From Vibrio scophthalmi LMG 19158 (GTDB lineage: Bacteria > Pseudomonadota > Gammaproteobacteria > Enterobacterales > Vibrionaceae), in the NCBI RefSeq assembly GCF_000222585.1, contig NZ_AFWE01000078.1, forward strand, positions 1 to 64,000: a stretch of 64,000 nt of DNA. Direction: 5' to 3'. Of this stretch, positions 1-8,220 are shown one piece after another. The first letter of the stretch is position 1. Every line of letters begins with the position of its first letter. Below the pieces are notes generated by a model, which saw only the letters and a program-made list of their open reading frames with translations, searched no databases and was not told where the DNA came from. Made by a program: the position numbers and the translations under genes.

Positions 1-728
1 CAAAGTTGGAGCGAATCAAAAAGCCGAAAGCTGCCGGTTCTTACATCATCAAAGCTGTGGGTTATGCCGCGAAAGGTGCGAACGCAGACCAAGGGTTAAT
101 TAAAGGTAATCGCTATAACATTGCGAAGTGTTCTCGTGCGCCGGCTTGGGAAACTCTCGCTTCATTCGAAGTGGGGAATATGACGGCAATCATTAAAGAA
201 CTTGGCTACAAGCTTGAGCAATGGAAGAAACCCATAAAACGACAAATAGGAAAGTTGCAGGCGGCTAAGGCACAAACTATCAAAGCGAAGTCGATTGCTA
301 AGAATCAGAATAAGCCACAAGACTATCAAAACCGTTTGTACCAACGAATCATTAGGTTAGAGAAGCAAGCAGAAAAGCTGAACCAAACCGTGAAAGATAG
401 AGGAGTTTACGTTAGCTCTATCAATCGTTTTTGCATTACTTTTGAGGGGGAATGTTCAAAACAAAAAGTGGATGATTTCATGCTTTGGGCGGCAGGTGCT
501 CGTGGTTGGTCACTGCAATGTCGCGACGTGGATATGAGCGATATAAAAAATAATGCGGATAGTTTTTATCATGATGAATTTTATAGATTTAAAGATAACC
601 AAGCGTATTGGAAATCAGTTTTAAATGATCCGCTTCAACCGAACGAAGTGGACGATAGCGAAGTGAACTATTGGCTAAGCTTGACTGCTGATTACTTGGA
701 AGGGCGATGCCAACCGATGTTGAATTAG
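1..728 (+). CDS. Phage replication initiation protein, C-terminal part (partial)
   Basis: The frame is open at the window edge, so the N-terminus is missing. The visible 240 or so residues are basic, with a long charged helical stretch at about residues 60-130. The position directly upstream of the SOS gene and ogr matches the gpA-type rolling-circle replication gene of P2-like Vibrio phages. The catalytic tyrosine motifs would lie upstream, outside the window, so the assignment rests on context and a general resemblance of the sequence around APAWETL. Another replication-module protein is possible. Confidence 0.5.
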   Translation, partial: KLERIKKPKAAGSYIIKAVGYAAKGANADQGLIKGNRYNIAKCSRAPAWETLASFEVGNMTAIIKELGYKLEQWKKPIKRQIGKLQAAKAQTIKAKSIAKNQNKPQDYQNRLYQRIIRLEKQAEKLNQTVKDRGVYVSSINRFCITFEGECSKQKVDDFMLWAAGARGWSLQCRDVDMSDIKNNADSFYHDEFYRFKDNQAYWKSVLNDPLQPNEVDDSEVNYWLSLTADYLEGRCQPMLN

Positions 729-783
729 AGCTTTGTAGATAGAACTCTCAGATATCGACATCTGAAAAATATGAACTAGAAAC

Positions 784-799
784 CTGTATGGATATACAG
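784..799 (+). promoter_or_regulatory. LexA (SOS) box upstream of the 73-residue gene
   Basis: CTGTATGGATATACAG fits the CTG-N10-CAG LexA core with the expected AT-rich centre and a following TA. A -10-like TATATT at 800-805 touches its right edge, so bound LexA would block the promoter. Transcription would start near 812, leaving a good ribosome site at 821-825 for the gene starting at 833. An imperfect 16-bp dyad (CAGAT...ATCTG, 749-764) lies just upstream. Confidence 0.75.
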
Positions 800-832
800 T
801 ATATTTTCACTGTTCATGGTAAGGGTATTGAT

Positions 833-1054
833 ATGGCAGAGAAAAAACAGCTGTTCCAACAAGCTCTAGAGCTGATTATTGATGGTGTTGCACTAAATAC
901 GACGGGTGGAAATCGAGCCCAGGTTGGTGCTTATCTTATGGGATTGGTGGTTGCTGATAACCAAGGCCAGCTGGATGCGGAAAAGGTAGAGGCGATTCAA
1001 CTCATCATTGAGATGGCTGCTGAAACTGAAAGTCCAATGTTTAAGATGTCCTAG
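833..1054 (+). CDS. Small SOS-controlled phage protein of unknown function
   Basis: This encodes 73 residues, mostly helical in character and slightly acidic, with no membrane segment or motif I recognise. The start at 833 is preferred over the in-frame ATG at 788 because AAGGG at 821-825 is well spaced and the upstream ATG lies inside a LexA box. It sits between the replication gene and ogr. By analogy with LexA-controlled antirepressors such as Tum of phage 186, it could couple prophage induction to DNA damage. That is inference from regulation and place only; the sequence shows no DinI or Tum similarity. Confidence 0.7.
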   Translation: MAEKKQLFQQALELIIDGVALNTTGGNRAQVGAYLMGLVVADNQGQLDAEKVEAIQLIIEMAAETESPMFKMS

Positions 1055-1101
1055 CCTTAGCACTAAGGGCTTGGACTCAATTTTGTTTGAGGAAGAGTCG
1101 A

Positions 1102-1368
1102 ATGTTGATTACTTGCCCTAAGTGCGAAAGCAAATCTCGAATCGCAACATCAAGAGCGATGACCAAAGATACACGCGAAGCGTACTGTCAGTGTTTGAAC
1201 CTAAACTGTGGAACGGTGTTTGTAACCTACACCTCAGTTCACCGAATCATCGAGCCAACAGGCGATAAGCCAAATCCAGAACTGCAGCCTGAATTATGTA
1301 AGGGCGATATTGATCAGATAGATATGTTTGATATTAAATTGAAGGAGCATAATATGCTCCCTTTATGA
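1102..1368 (+). CDS. ogr: Ogr/Delta-type zinc-finger late-gene activator
   Basis: The 88-residue protein has the Ogr/Delta pattern: CPKC near the N-terminus and CLNLNC about 25 residues later, followed by the conserved GTVFVTYTS stretch. The four cysteines bind zinc. In P2-type phages this protein binds TGT-N12-ACA about 55 bp upstream of late promoters and contacts RNA polymerase. The start at 1102 follows a GAGGAAGAG ribosome site; an in-frame upstream codon at 1087 is part of that site. A matching target is present at 13879-13896. The gene is convergent with the minus-strand gene that follows. Confidence 0.9.
   Translation: MLITCPKCESKSRIATSRAMTKDTREAYCQCLNLNCGTVFVTYTSVHRIIEPTGDKPNPELQPELCKGDIDQIDMFDIKLKEHNMLPL
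1344..1360. terminator. Hairpin between convergent genes
   Basis: GGAGCAT-AAT-ATGCTCC is a perfect 7-bp stem at the very 3' end of ogr. On the minus strand it is followed by a fairly U-rich stretch, so it could end transcripts of the minus gene (stop at 1384). No U-run follows on the plus strand. Confidence 0.45.
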
Positions 1369-1383
1369 AATGGTGGGTGTTAG

Positions 1384-2250
1384 CTAAAGCTCAGAATCTA
1401 AAGTGATATTTAAAATAGAAACAGGCGTTTTTACATAAGCACCATGCTTATCTTTTACCTTGAATTCTATAATGTGTTCCTTGCGTTTCGTCACTTCTGC
1501 GGAGTAGTCTGCTTCTAAAAAATCAATCTTTACCCTTGGTGGCACTCGCATTGGGACAGATGTGATGATTTTTGATACTCCCGCACCGTTTGGAGAATAG
1601 AGTATTAAATCAGAGCTGCCAGTGATCTTTTTATGGTACTCGATTAATGCTTCTTTCTGTTCGAACTTTGGACTATTAAATAAGCCTCGAATCGGACCCA
1701 TAACAATAAATGCTTCTTCCGGGTAACTATCAATATCAAAATTTTCTAGGTATACGGCGTAAACACTTAATAAACCCTCATATCTCAATGAAATATGAGG
1801 GACTTCAGGGGTATAAGTGTTTGGTGCCACTAAAATATGAAATGTGGCTCGGTTTTCGTTGCCAAACCATTCCACAACATGGTCTTTAGGCTTAGGTTCT
1901 GAATTCAGTAGATCAAGAGCCGATATTGTCGGAATAGACCAAGTCGCGATATGGTTTACTTGTGTGATATTTGATGTAGGTTCGAAGTATGCTGAACTGA
2001 TGTCTGTGTCATGATACAGCACGGTTCCTGTGGCATGGTAGGATAGGCGTTTTTTCTTTAATCTTGGTTTTTCTGGAGTTTGATGCTTAATACCATTATC
2101 CGTCTTAACGAGTTTTTTTTCTGTTTCACCATCTCTAACAAGGCTAATGTAAACGGAGCCATCATTTTTATCTTCAATTTTAATATTAAGGAACTTGAAT
2201 ACATCGCCCTTATGTTCTAGGTAAATATTTGTACTCGACGCGTTAGCCAT
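1384..2250 (-). CDS. Unknown cargo (moron) protein in the prophage
   Basis: This encodes 288 residues with no membrane segment, signal peptide or family I recognise. A lysine/arginine-rich stretch lies around residues 58-70, and beta-rich sequence makes up much of the rest. It is the only minus-strand gene between ogr and the tail genes, is more AT-rich than its neighbours, and has its own promoter and palindromic operator. That layout is typical of morons expressed in the lysogen, such as superinfection-exclusion, anti-phage or conversion genes. P2-like phages are known to carry anti-phage genes at variable loci. The function is not shown by the sequence. RBS AGGT lies just upstream of ATG 2250. 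Confidence 0.75.
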   Translation of the reverse strand: MANASSTNIYLEHKGDVFKFLNIKIEDKNDGSVYISLVRDGETEKKLVKTDNGIKHQTPEKPRLKKKRLSYHATGTVLYHDTDISSAYFEPTSNITQVNHIATWSIPTISALDLLNSEPKPKDHVVEWFGNENRATFHILVAPNTYTPEVPHISLRYEGLLSVYAVYLENFDIDSYPEEAFIVMGPIRGLFNSPKFEQKEALIEYHKKITGSSDLILYSPNGAGVSKIITSVPMRVPPRVKIDFLEADYSAEVTKRKEHIIEFKVKDKHGAYVKTPVSILNITLDSEL

Positions 2251-2263
2251 ATCTTGACCTACT

Positions 2264-2291
2264 TCTTGTAATGATTAATTACAAGATAGTA
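2264..2291 (-). promoter_or_regulatory. Promoter -10 and overlapping palindromic operator of the cargo gene
   Basis: A perfect inverted repeat with 9-bp arms (TCTTGTAAT/ATTACAAGA, 2264-2286, 5-nt centre) lies 14-36 bp upstream of the start codon. A minus-strand -10, TACTAT (2286-2291), abuts it, so the palindrome would cover the transcription start. This is a typical repressor operator layout. The -35 is weak (TTAATC-like). The outer TGT/ACA are 11 apart, not 12, so it is not an Ogr site. Confidence 0.6.
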
Positions 2292-2612
2292 TGCGATAAA
2301 GCGTTTGATTAAGAAAGTTGGGAGGTTAAAACTTTGACCGATTCCTCGAAAAGTTAAAAACGCACAAAAACGATCTGCAAGGATCTCTAAATCCCCAATC
2401 TAAAACAGCCCTTGATTCAGTTCCCATAAGGGCTGTGGTCAAATATCCCTACCAATTTTAAATACACCTTTGAATGCGCGAAATTGCAGTGCTGAATTTT
2501 AGTGTGGAGGGGTGGGTGAGCCGACGCGAGTCCGAGAGCCAATATCCGCCACTTAAATTCTCAACCCTGCTGATTCTGCCGCTTTTCATCGTCACGAAGA
2601 GATTTTCATCTT
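2292..2612. other. Intergenic region with inverted repeat before the baseplate operon
   Basis: About 320 bp without a convincing gene. An inverted repeat ACAGCCCTT/AAGGGCTGT (2405-2413 and 2428-2436, 14-nt loop) lacks a clear U-run on the plus strand. A GC-rich segment (about 2495-2560) follows. No TGT-N12-ACA site was found here, so the promoter for the downstream baseplate operon is not identified. A 69-codon ORF at 2474-2683 lacks a ribosome site and overlaps the next gene; I do not call it. Confidence 0.5.
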
Positions 2613-3800
2613 ATGTGGGAACGACAATACGAGCACGGTCGATGGAATGGGCACAAGCTCAATATCCTCTCTACTGCCATTGATGGTGGTAAGCGCCTGC
2701 ACGTAAGTGAAATCCCATACGCAGATTTGCCACACATCAAAGTTATGGGTAGTAAGGCTAGGAATATAAACCTTGAGGTTATCTTTGTCGGTCCGAGCTC
2801 TCTGGTTGATTCCAATGCGTGTATTAGCAACTTGGAAGAATCACCAAAAGGAGAATTAGAGCACCCATGGCTTGGTGAGTTGGCTCTTGTCTTTAATACC
2901 TTCTCGCAGAGCATTAACACCAAGCGCGGCGTGGTGGTTTTAAGCCTAACGTTTTTACGTGCGGGAATTACGCCAACAATTGCAGCGCCTACGGTCGTTC
3001 GCTCTAAAGAGCAAGCCCGTATCGTGGAACAACTTTCAGCGAAGTCATTCAGCCACGACGTGCAAGCAATGGACGTGGCGGAAATCAATCAAACTCAAAA
3101 TGATGCCAGCCAGGCATTGAATGTTCTTGTTGATATTACTAGCCGGCTTAATCTCGCTGACGACACCTTGCAAAGCATCAACCATGCAATTAACGAAGCG
3201 CTTTCCGTAGTAAGTAGCCTGAGTAATCAACCTGCAGAGTTCGCCAATTTGTTCAGTACCGCCGTAGATGCGGTTGCTGATGGCGTTCAATCAGAGCCAA
3301 GCTCTGCCAGTGAGGCGGTCGATAATTCACGTAATGCTCAAACATTGTTGTTAGGGCAAGTGAAGGACAAACCAACTTCTAACCACCACAACGTTCAAAT
3401 GGTCACTGCAGCGGTGAAAGTAAGTAAAGATATTGCCGAGCTGGAGAAGGAAGAGCGTTTTGATGTCACCACCACAACTAAACAGCCTGCCATTATCCAA
3501 AGTGATTTAGCAGCATTGGTGAGCGGTGTTGATGATCGCATTAATGATGTGACCAGCGTTTCGACCATGGGAAGTATGGCGCTGTTTGATTCCCTGGTCG
3601 TGTTGAAAAGTAACGTGCAAAAGCAGCATGACAAAGTGATAGCGGGAAGAACGCCGCACCGAACGTTGCAAGCACCGCGCTTTAAGCCTGCTCTTGTCGT
3701 TGCTCATGATGAGTACACAAAAGAGAAAGTGGTGACCGCAATTAACTCACTCCAGCACCCTTTGTTCATGCGTGGTGACATTGCCGTGAGAGATGCCTAA
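2613..3800 (+). CDS. Mu gpN-like tail protein with DNA-circularisation N-terminal domain
   Basis: The N-terminus (MWERQ..., residues 1-80) fits the DNA_circ_N family of Mu gp43/gpN homologues, which are tail/baseplate-hub proteins. The middle and C-terminal parts are helical and poorly conserved, as usual; length is 395 residues. ATG 2613 fits the family start. The stop overlaps the next start (TAATG-type), which begins an unbroken chain of overlapping baseplate genes. In Mu this gene directly follows the tape measure; here the tape measure is at the other prophage end. Confidence 0.8.
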   Translation: MWERQYEHGRWNGHKLNILSTAIDGGKRLHVSEIPYADLPHIKVMGSKARNINLEVIFVGPSSLVDSNACISNLEESPKGELEHPWLGELALVFNTFSQSINTKRGVVVLSLTFLRAGITPTIAAPTVVRSKEQARIVEQLSAKSFSHDVQAMDVAEINQTQNDASQALNVLVDITSRLNLADDTLQSINHAINEALSVVSSLSNQPAEFANLFSTAVDAVADGVQSEPSSASEAVDNSRNAQTLLLGQVKDKPTSNHHNVQMVTAAVKVSKDIAELEKEERFDVTTTTKQPAIIQSDLAALVSGVDDRINDVTSVSTMGSMALFDSLVVLKSNVQKQHDKVIAGRTPHRTLQAPRFKPALVVAHDEYTKEKVVTAINSLQHPLFMRGDIAVRDA

Positions 3801-4738
3801 TGCAAAAGCTAACCATGCTAATAAGCGGTAATCAGTATCCTTTCTATCAGGCTGATTTGAAATACTCAGTAGAGCAACTGGCGCACACCTTTAGCTGCAA
3901 AATTCCGCCGATGAGAATAGAAAGCCCATTGCCCGTTGAGTTTCGCTTGGGTGAACGAGTCATTCTTACCGGGCAAGTTGACAAGGTCGATAGCGGCACT
4001 GCAACCAGTGCCAACGAGCTCTCTATTACTGGGCGCTCAAGAAGTGCCAACATGATTGATTCTCGCATCACTATGGATGCGTTGTATGACCAAAACGTTG
4101 AGAAGCTACTTCGTTCGCTGGCCAAGCCCTTTGGGTTAAGCGTGAAAAGCTTGGTGGGCTCGATGCCGCTCATCCCAGAGTTCCAAATTAATGCAGAGTC
4201 ACCGGTTGAAAACGTCGCGCAAGTGATACGAGAGCAAGGCTTTATGTTGATTGAGAGAAACGGCGTGCTGACCATCGAAAATACTGCTCATGCCACGGTG
4301 CATGGGATTGGTTTATCAACCGATAGTAATGTTGAGTCATTGGATATCACCCGAACGTTCAACAAACAATTTCATCATATTGAAGTGCAAGGTGCTTGGG
4401 ATGATGCCAGCGCAACTATCAAGATGCCTGGTATTAACAAAGCCAGAACGATGGTGATCATATGCGACCAATTACAAAGTGCCGAGGCTTGTTTGTCTCG
4501 AGCTCAGTATGAGCGTGATCTTGCTATCGCTGAGAGCTTAACGGTATCAACCAATATCTCTGACGTATTCCAAGAGCTTGCCATTGATGGATTAAACCGA
4601 GTAATTCGAGTCAGCGACAAAGAGCAGGGCTTCAATGAAATGTTGGTGATTAAAGGTTTAGGTCTATCGGTATCCGAAAGCTCTGCCAGTACCTCTGTCG
4701 AGTTGTTTCGCCCGTTTAAGGAGCAAAGCTATGCGTAA
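3800..4738 (+). CDS. Baseplate hub protein (Mu gp44/gpP-like)
   Basis: The 312-residue protein begins in the stop codon of the gpN-like gene and overlaps the gp45-like gene by 8 bp. Its place and pattern fit the Mu gp44 (gpP, T4 gp27-like) hub: an early hydrophilic sheet-rich region, a GERVILTG loop near residue 52 and a central ITGRSRS motif near residue 77. The hub would carry the central spike made by the next gene. Confidence 0.8.
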   Translation: MQKLTMLISGNQYPFYQADLKYSVEQLAHTFSCKIPPMRIESPLPVEFRLGERVILTGQVDKVDSGTATSANELSITGRSRSANMIDSRITMDALYDQNVEKLLRSLAKPFGLSVKSLVGSMPLIPEFQINAESPVENVAQVIREQGFMLIERNGVLTIENTAHATVHGIGLSTDSNVESLDITRTFNKQFHHIEVQGAWDDASATIKMPGINKARTMVIICDQLQSAEACLSRAQYERDLAIAESLTVSTNISDVFQELAIDGLNRVIRVSDKEQGFNEMLVIKGLGLSVSESSASTSVELFRPFKEQSYA

Positions 4739-5306
4739 AGAGATGCAGCAAAGGCTCATGGCTCGAATCAAAAATGTCATTGGCACGGGAACGGTGACAG
4801 GGGCAACAACCAGCGTTCTGCAAATCAAAACCGCGACAGGGCGAACCAACGATCGAATTAAGCGCGTGCATAACTATGGCTTTATGAGCCGCCCTTTGGT
4901 TGGCGCAAAAACTTACAACCTCTTCTTAGGTGGCGTGACAGCGCGTGGTTTTACGGTCAACGTCGAAGATGAGCGCCATCAAATAGACTTAGAGCCTGGT
5001 GAGATTGCGATGCTTGATGATAAAGGCAACCTCGTTCACTTCACGGCAGGTGGTGTCAAAGTAAATTCCATCGCGAAGATAGAAATCATCTCAGCAAGTG
5101 AAACGAATGTGAGTGCGGCAAAAGTAAACGTAACCGCTCCAGACTCCACCTTTTCAGGCAACGTCGCTATTGGCGGAAACTTAATGGTCGCGGGTAGCGT
5201 TGGTGGTCAATCCGGTAAGTTCGGTGGTGTCAGTGTTGAAAAGCATGATCATAACTATGAAGACGATAGCACGAACAAAACGACCAAGGGGCCGAATAAA
5301 GCATGA
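4731..5306 (+). CDS. Baseplate spike protein (gpV/Mu gp45-like)
   Basis: The 191-residue protein fits the gpV/gp45 cell-puncturing spike: an OB-fold-like N-terminal part, then an EIISASETNVSA-type beta-helix section (about 120-165). A C-terminal KHDHNYED stretch carries the HxH motif that binds iron at the spike tip in P2 gpV and Mu gp45. It overlaps both neighbours by a few bases, so translation is probably coupled. Confidence 0.88.
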   Translation: MRKEMQQRLMARIKNVIGTGTVTGATTSVLQIKTATGRTNDRIKRVHNYGFMSRPLVGAKTYNLFLGGVTARGFTVNVEDERHQIDLEPGEIAMLDDKGNLVHFTAGGVKVNSIAKIEIISASETNVSAAKVNVTAPDSTFSGNVAIGGNLMVAGSVGGQSGKFGGVSVEKHDHNYEDDSTNKTTKGPNKA

Positions 5307-5689
5307 AGCATTTTAATCTCAATGCGCTAACCGCTCCTACAAGTACGAAGGAAGGCATGAAACACGCGGTACTTCAGAGCATTTATAACCACGGTGAATC
5401 CACTCAAAATGACCGCTCACGCATGGGCAAGAATGAACGAGGAGGCACTTGGAGTAATGATTTGTTATCTATCGTTGGCTCGCGAGATTGGACACTACAA
5501 CGAGAAAAGCTCACTGAACAAACGTTGAGCTTGGCCAAGCGCTTTATAGAAGAAGCATTGAGTTGGTTAATCAAACAAGGCTACGCCAAGGCGATTGAAG
5601 TTTTTGTGTGGGAAGAGAAGCCTAACCAAATGGGGTGCTCGGTCATCATCACACTGGTCGATGGCGAAAAATTTAAGGTACCACTATGA
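5303..5689 (+). CDS. Baseplate wedge protein (Mu gp46/gpW-like)
   Basis: At 128 residues, this has the size and position of Mu gp46 (GP46 family, related in role to P2 gpW and T4 gp25). The conserved centre, with GGTWSNDLL and a WLIKQGYA stretch, fits. It overlaps the spike gene and the following gpJ gene by 4 bp each. Confidence 0.82.
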   Translation: MKHFNLNALTAPTSTKEGMKHAVLQSIYNHGESTQNDRSRMGKNERGGTWSNDLLSIVGSRDWTLQREKLTEQTLSLAKRFIEEALSWLIKQGYAKAIEVFVWEEKPNQMGCSVIITLVDGEKFKVPL

Positions 5690-6741
5690 GTACGCAACGC
5701 AGCTTACAAGAGTTAATTGATCGCGCGAAATCCAATTTGATCGCGAAAACAGGGCAAAGTACCCCAGCGATAGATGCGATTGCTTGTGCCATTGCAGGTG
5801 TCAGTTATGGCCAATACGGTTATCAAGATTTACTGTTTCGAGAGCTTCACCCTGAAACCTGCTCTGAGCCTTGGCTCTACCTTCATGCGAATCGGCACAG
5901 TACTCCGCGTTTATTGCCTACCTTCGCAACGGGCTGTGTTGAGTTTGAAGAGTTGGGTGATGTCGTCGTTATTCCCAAAGGCCGATTACTCACTGATAAC
6001 GCGGGTAATGAGTATGAAACCATCAAAGAACAATACAGCAATGTTCCAGTTGATGTGGTGGCGCTTACTTCTGGTCGCTCAAGTAATTTGCCAACGGGCA
6101 GCTTATTAAAACTCGCTGAAGGACTAAATGGAATCAACCCTAATAACGTGCGAAGTCTGGGTGTTGAAGGGGGCGCTGACATTGAAGCGGTAGAGCATTG
6201 GCGAGCTCGCGTTATCGTCGCTTTTGAAAAGAATGAGTTAGTCGGTAAGGCAGAAGATTATCATGAGTGGGCAATATCGGCTCACGCTGATGTGGACTTT
6301 GCTTGGGCATTAGATAACACGCCTGAGCGCGGGATGGTTGAAGTCTATATTGGTTCACGGCAAAGCAATCCGGCATTGACGAATGAAGTGATAAACCTAG
6401 TCCAAGAAACGTTTGAACACAATCGCCTAGCTGGGTGCCATCCCCGCGCTTTATTGCCTGAGCTCGTCCCGCTTACTGTCGAGATCCAAGGTATAGATGA
6501 ACAATCTGTCCGTGATGATGTGCGTATTGCGTTAGAGACGCTTATAAAAACCAAGATGGGAAAAGTTCATAAAGTGGATAGCAATACTCGCGTTCCTGAA
6601 TCCATCACGCCCACAGAAATTGTGCTCACTATCTCCGCGGTGACGAACAACTTTATTGTTCGACATCCGATAGAAGAAGTGAGCATTGCAAAAAATCAAA
6701 TTCATGTATTAGGAGCGATAACGTGGACACCTCCGACTTAA
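5686..6741 (+). CDS. Baseplate J-like protein
   Basis: The 351-residue protein belongs to the Baseplate_J family (P2 gpJ, Mu gp47). It has an N-terminal SLQELIDRAKS helix and a central GVEGGADIEAVEHWRARV segment characteristic of the family. It forms the baseplate wedge with gpI. The start ATGA overlaps the preceding stop, and the end overlaps the gpI-like gene by 19 bp. Confidence 0.92.
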   Translation: MSTQRSLQELIDRAKSNLIAKTGQSTPAIDAIACAIAGVSYGQYGYQDLLFRELHPETCSEPWLYLHANRHSTPRLLPTFATGCVEFEELGDVVVIPKGRLLTDNAGNEYETIKEQYSNVPVDVVALTSGRSSNLPTGSLLKLAEGLNGINPNNVRSLGVEGGADIEAVEHWRARVIVAFEKNELVGKAEDYHEWAISAHADVDFAWALDNTPERGMVEVYIGSRQSNPALTNEVINLVQETFEHNRLAGCHPRALLPELVPLTVEIQGIDEQSVRDDVRIALETLIKTKMGKVHKVDSNTRVPESITPTEIVLTISAVTNNFIVRHPIEEVSIAKNQIHVLGAITWTPPT

Positions 6742-7202
6742 TCATTGAATACAGCGAAGGTGATTTTGCTGATGCGATTAGAGTGTTGCTACCCAAAGGT
6801 GAGTATTGGCAAGAGGCAGACAACCCAGAGCTAACCAATACCATTGAGGGCATGGCGGCAGACTTTAAAGCCACGCATGATGAAATCGAACTTTCACTAC
6901 TGACTGATTTTCGAGAGCGCTCGTTTGGATGGAAGCTATCCGATTATCAAGGCTTGCTTGATAGTACAACGGGTAAGGGAGGCGGTAGCGTATTCGATAA
7001 TGCCAGTTCTCCGAACCTGATTTATGCCGCTTTGAGCGATAGCGCTCGAGCCTATAGCAAAAAAGCATGGGAAGAGTTTGAGAAAAAACGCCTACCTCAT
7101 ACCGATATCGAGTGGCGGTTTCATTCTCGCGTGAGTTATTACCATCAGTTAGCGAATTATCGCCATATTCGAAATCTACATAGTTACGAGGTAACGCAAT
7201 GA
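6723..7202 (+). CDS. Tail protein I (Mu gp48/DUF2313-like)
   Basis: This encodes 159 residues from a GTG start that has AGGAG at proper spacing inside the end of the J gene. Size, an early LLPKGEYW stretch and position between J and the tail fibre gene match gpI/gp48 (DUF2313) baseplate proteins. It ends overlapping the fibre gene start. Confidence 0.82.
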   Translation: MDTSDLIIEYSEGDFADAIRVLLPKGEYWQEADNPELTNTIEGMAADFKATHDEIELSLLTDFRERSFGWKLSDYQGLLDSTTGKGGGSVFDNASSPNLIYAALSDSARAYSKKAWEEFEKKRLPHTDIEWRFHSRVSYYHQLANYRHIRNLHSYEVTQ

Positions 7203-8218
7203 GTTTAGTTATTACTAATGCGGGGATTGCGGCGTCTATTCAAGCGGCTGAACTGGGCATTCAATATAAAATTACTCATATCAGTATTGGCAGTGAAGGT
7301 TATGTGCCTACAGCTAGCCAAACCGAATTACGGAATGAGATCCAGCGAAAAGTCATAACAAAGGGTGAGCAAATTAGCCTAGGCCAGTTGCACTTTGAAA
7401 CAGTGTGGGATGGGCGAGAAGAATTTGAAGGCAAAGAGCTCGGCTACTGGCTTGAAGATGGCACTTTGTTTGCGGTCGATAGCCGTAATGGCGAGGTGAT
7501 CACCTATAAGCGCGCCGATACCGTAGTGACTGAAGCGGTGGAATTAAATCTATCCGCCTCTTCACTGACAAATATCACGGTTGAATTGATGGGCTCACCT
7601 TTGGCCACTGAGCGTGTGGCGGGTATTGCTAAAATTGCGACTAATGAGCAAGTTGAGGCGGGAACCGAGGACCATGCATTCCTAACGGTAAAGAAACTGG
7701 TTTATTCCCTTGGTGTAACTCATGTCATAGAGAAGTTAGTTAGCACTCTTTGGCAACCGCTGATTGATAAAATGTGGCTACCTCTCGCTGAATTAATTTA
7801 CCCGGTTGGTTGTCCAATCCCGTATCCAGGGGGTGAAGCCCCTCATGGATTTATGGCCTACATCGGGCAGCCGTTTGACAAAACAGTTTTTGTTAAGCTA
7901 GGGGAACGGTATCCAAGCGGCGTTATGCCAGATTTACGAAAAAGCTACATTCGAGGTCTAGGTAATGGTGAAACTGTTCTTTCTCGCAAAACTCAATCTG
8001 TTCAGCCTCTTGGGTTTCAATCAGATCCGCATACTCACGGAACAAACGCAACGGCTTATGGAACGATTAGGAATGGTTATGAGCGAACTACAGGCTATCC
8101 AGAATATCGAAGCTCGGCAAGTGTGTATTCAGCGACAGTCACTGGCCGAATTACTGGTACGGGTGATGAAACAAACCCTAATTCAATTCGTTTCCTATTC
8201 ATTACAAGAGCAGCATAA
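7199..8218 (+). CDS. Tail fibre protein with collar domain
   Basis: The 339-residue protein begins with the conserved phage tail-fibre N-terminal domain (residues 1-160, attaching to gpI/gpJ). It then has the ATNEQVEAGTEDHAFLTVKKL segment common in P2/Mu fibres, and a tail-collar domain (about 205-339, YPVGCPIPYPGG, PDLRKSYIRGLG, NPNSIRFLFI end). It is short for a fibre and lacks long repeats, so the receptor-binding tip is the collar-type domain itself. It recognises the host surface. Confidence 0.88.
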   Translation: MSLVITNAGIAASIQAAELGIQYKITHISIGSEGYVPTASQTELRNEIQRKVITKGEQISLGQLHFETVWDGREEFEGKELGYWLEDGTLFAVDSRNGEVITYKRADTVVTEAVELNLSASSLTNITVELMGSPLATERVAGIAKIATNEQVEAGTEDHAFLTVKKLVYSLGVTHVIEKLVSTLWQPLIDKMWLPLAELIYPVGCPIPYPGGEAPHGFMAYIGQPFDKTVFVKLGERYPSGVMPDLRKSYIRGLGNGETVLSRKTQSVQPLGFQSDPHTHGTNATAYGTIRNGYERTTGYPEYRSSASVYSATVTGRITGTGDETNPNSIRFLFITRAA

Positions 8219-8220
8219 AT

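Noticed and set aside
788-832. Upstream ATG extending the SOS gene by 15 codons
   Set aside because: It lies inside the LexA box and upstream of the predicted transcript start; the ribosome site fits ATG 833.
2264-2286. Palindrome considered as an Ogr binding site
   Set aside because: TGT and ACA are 11 apart rather than 12, and it is placed over the start point of a minus-strand gene, which fits an operator better.
2474-2683. 69-codon plus-strand ORF
   Set aside because: No ribosome site, no recognisable features, overlaps the start of the gpN-like gene.
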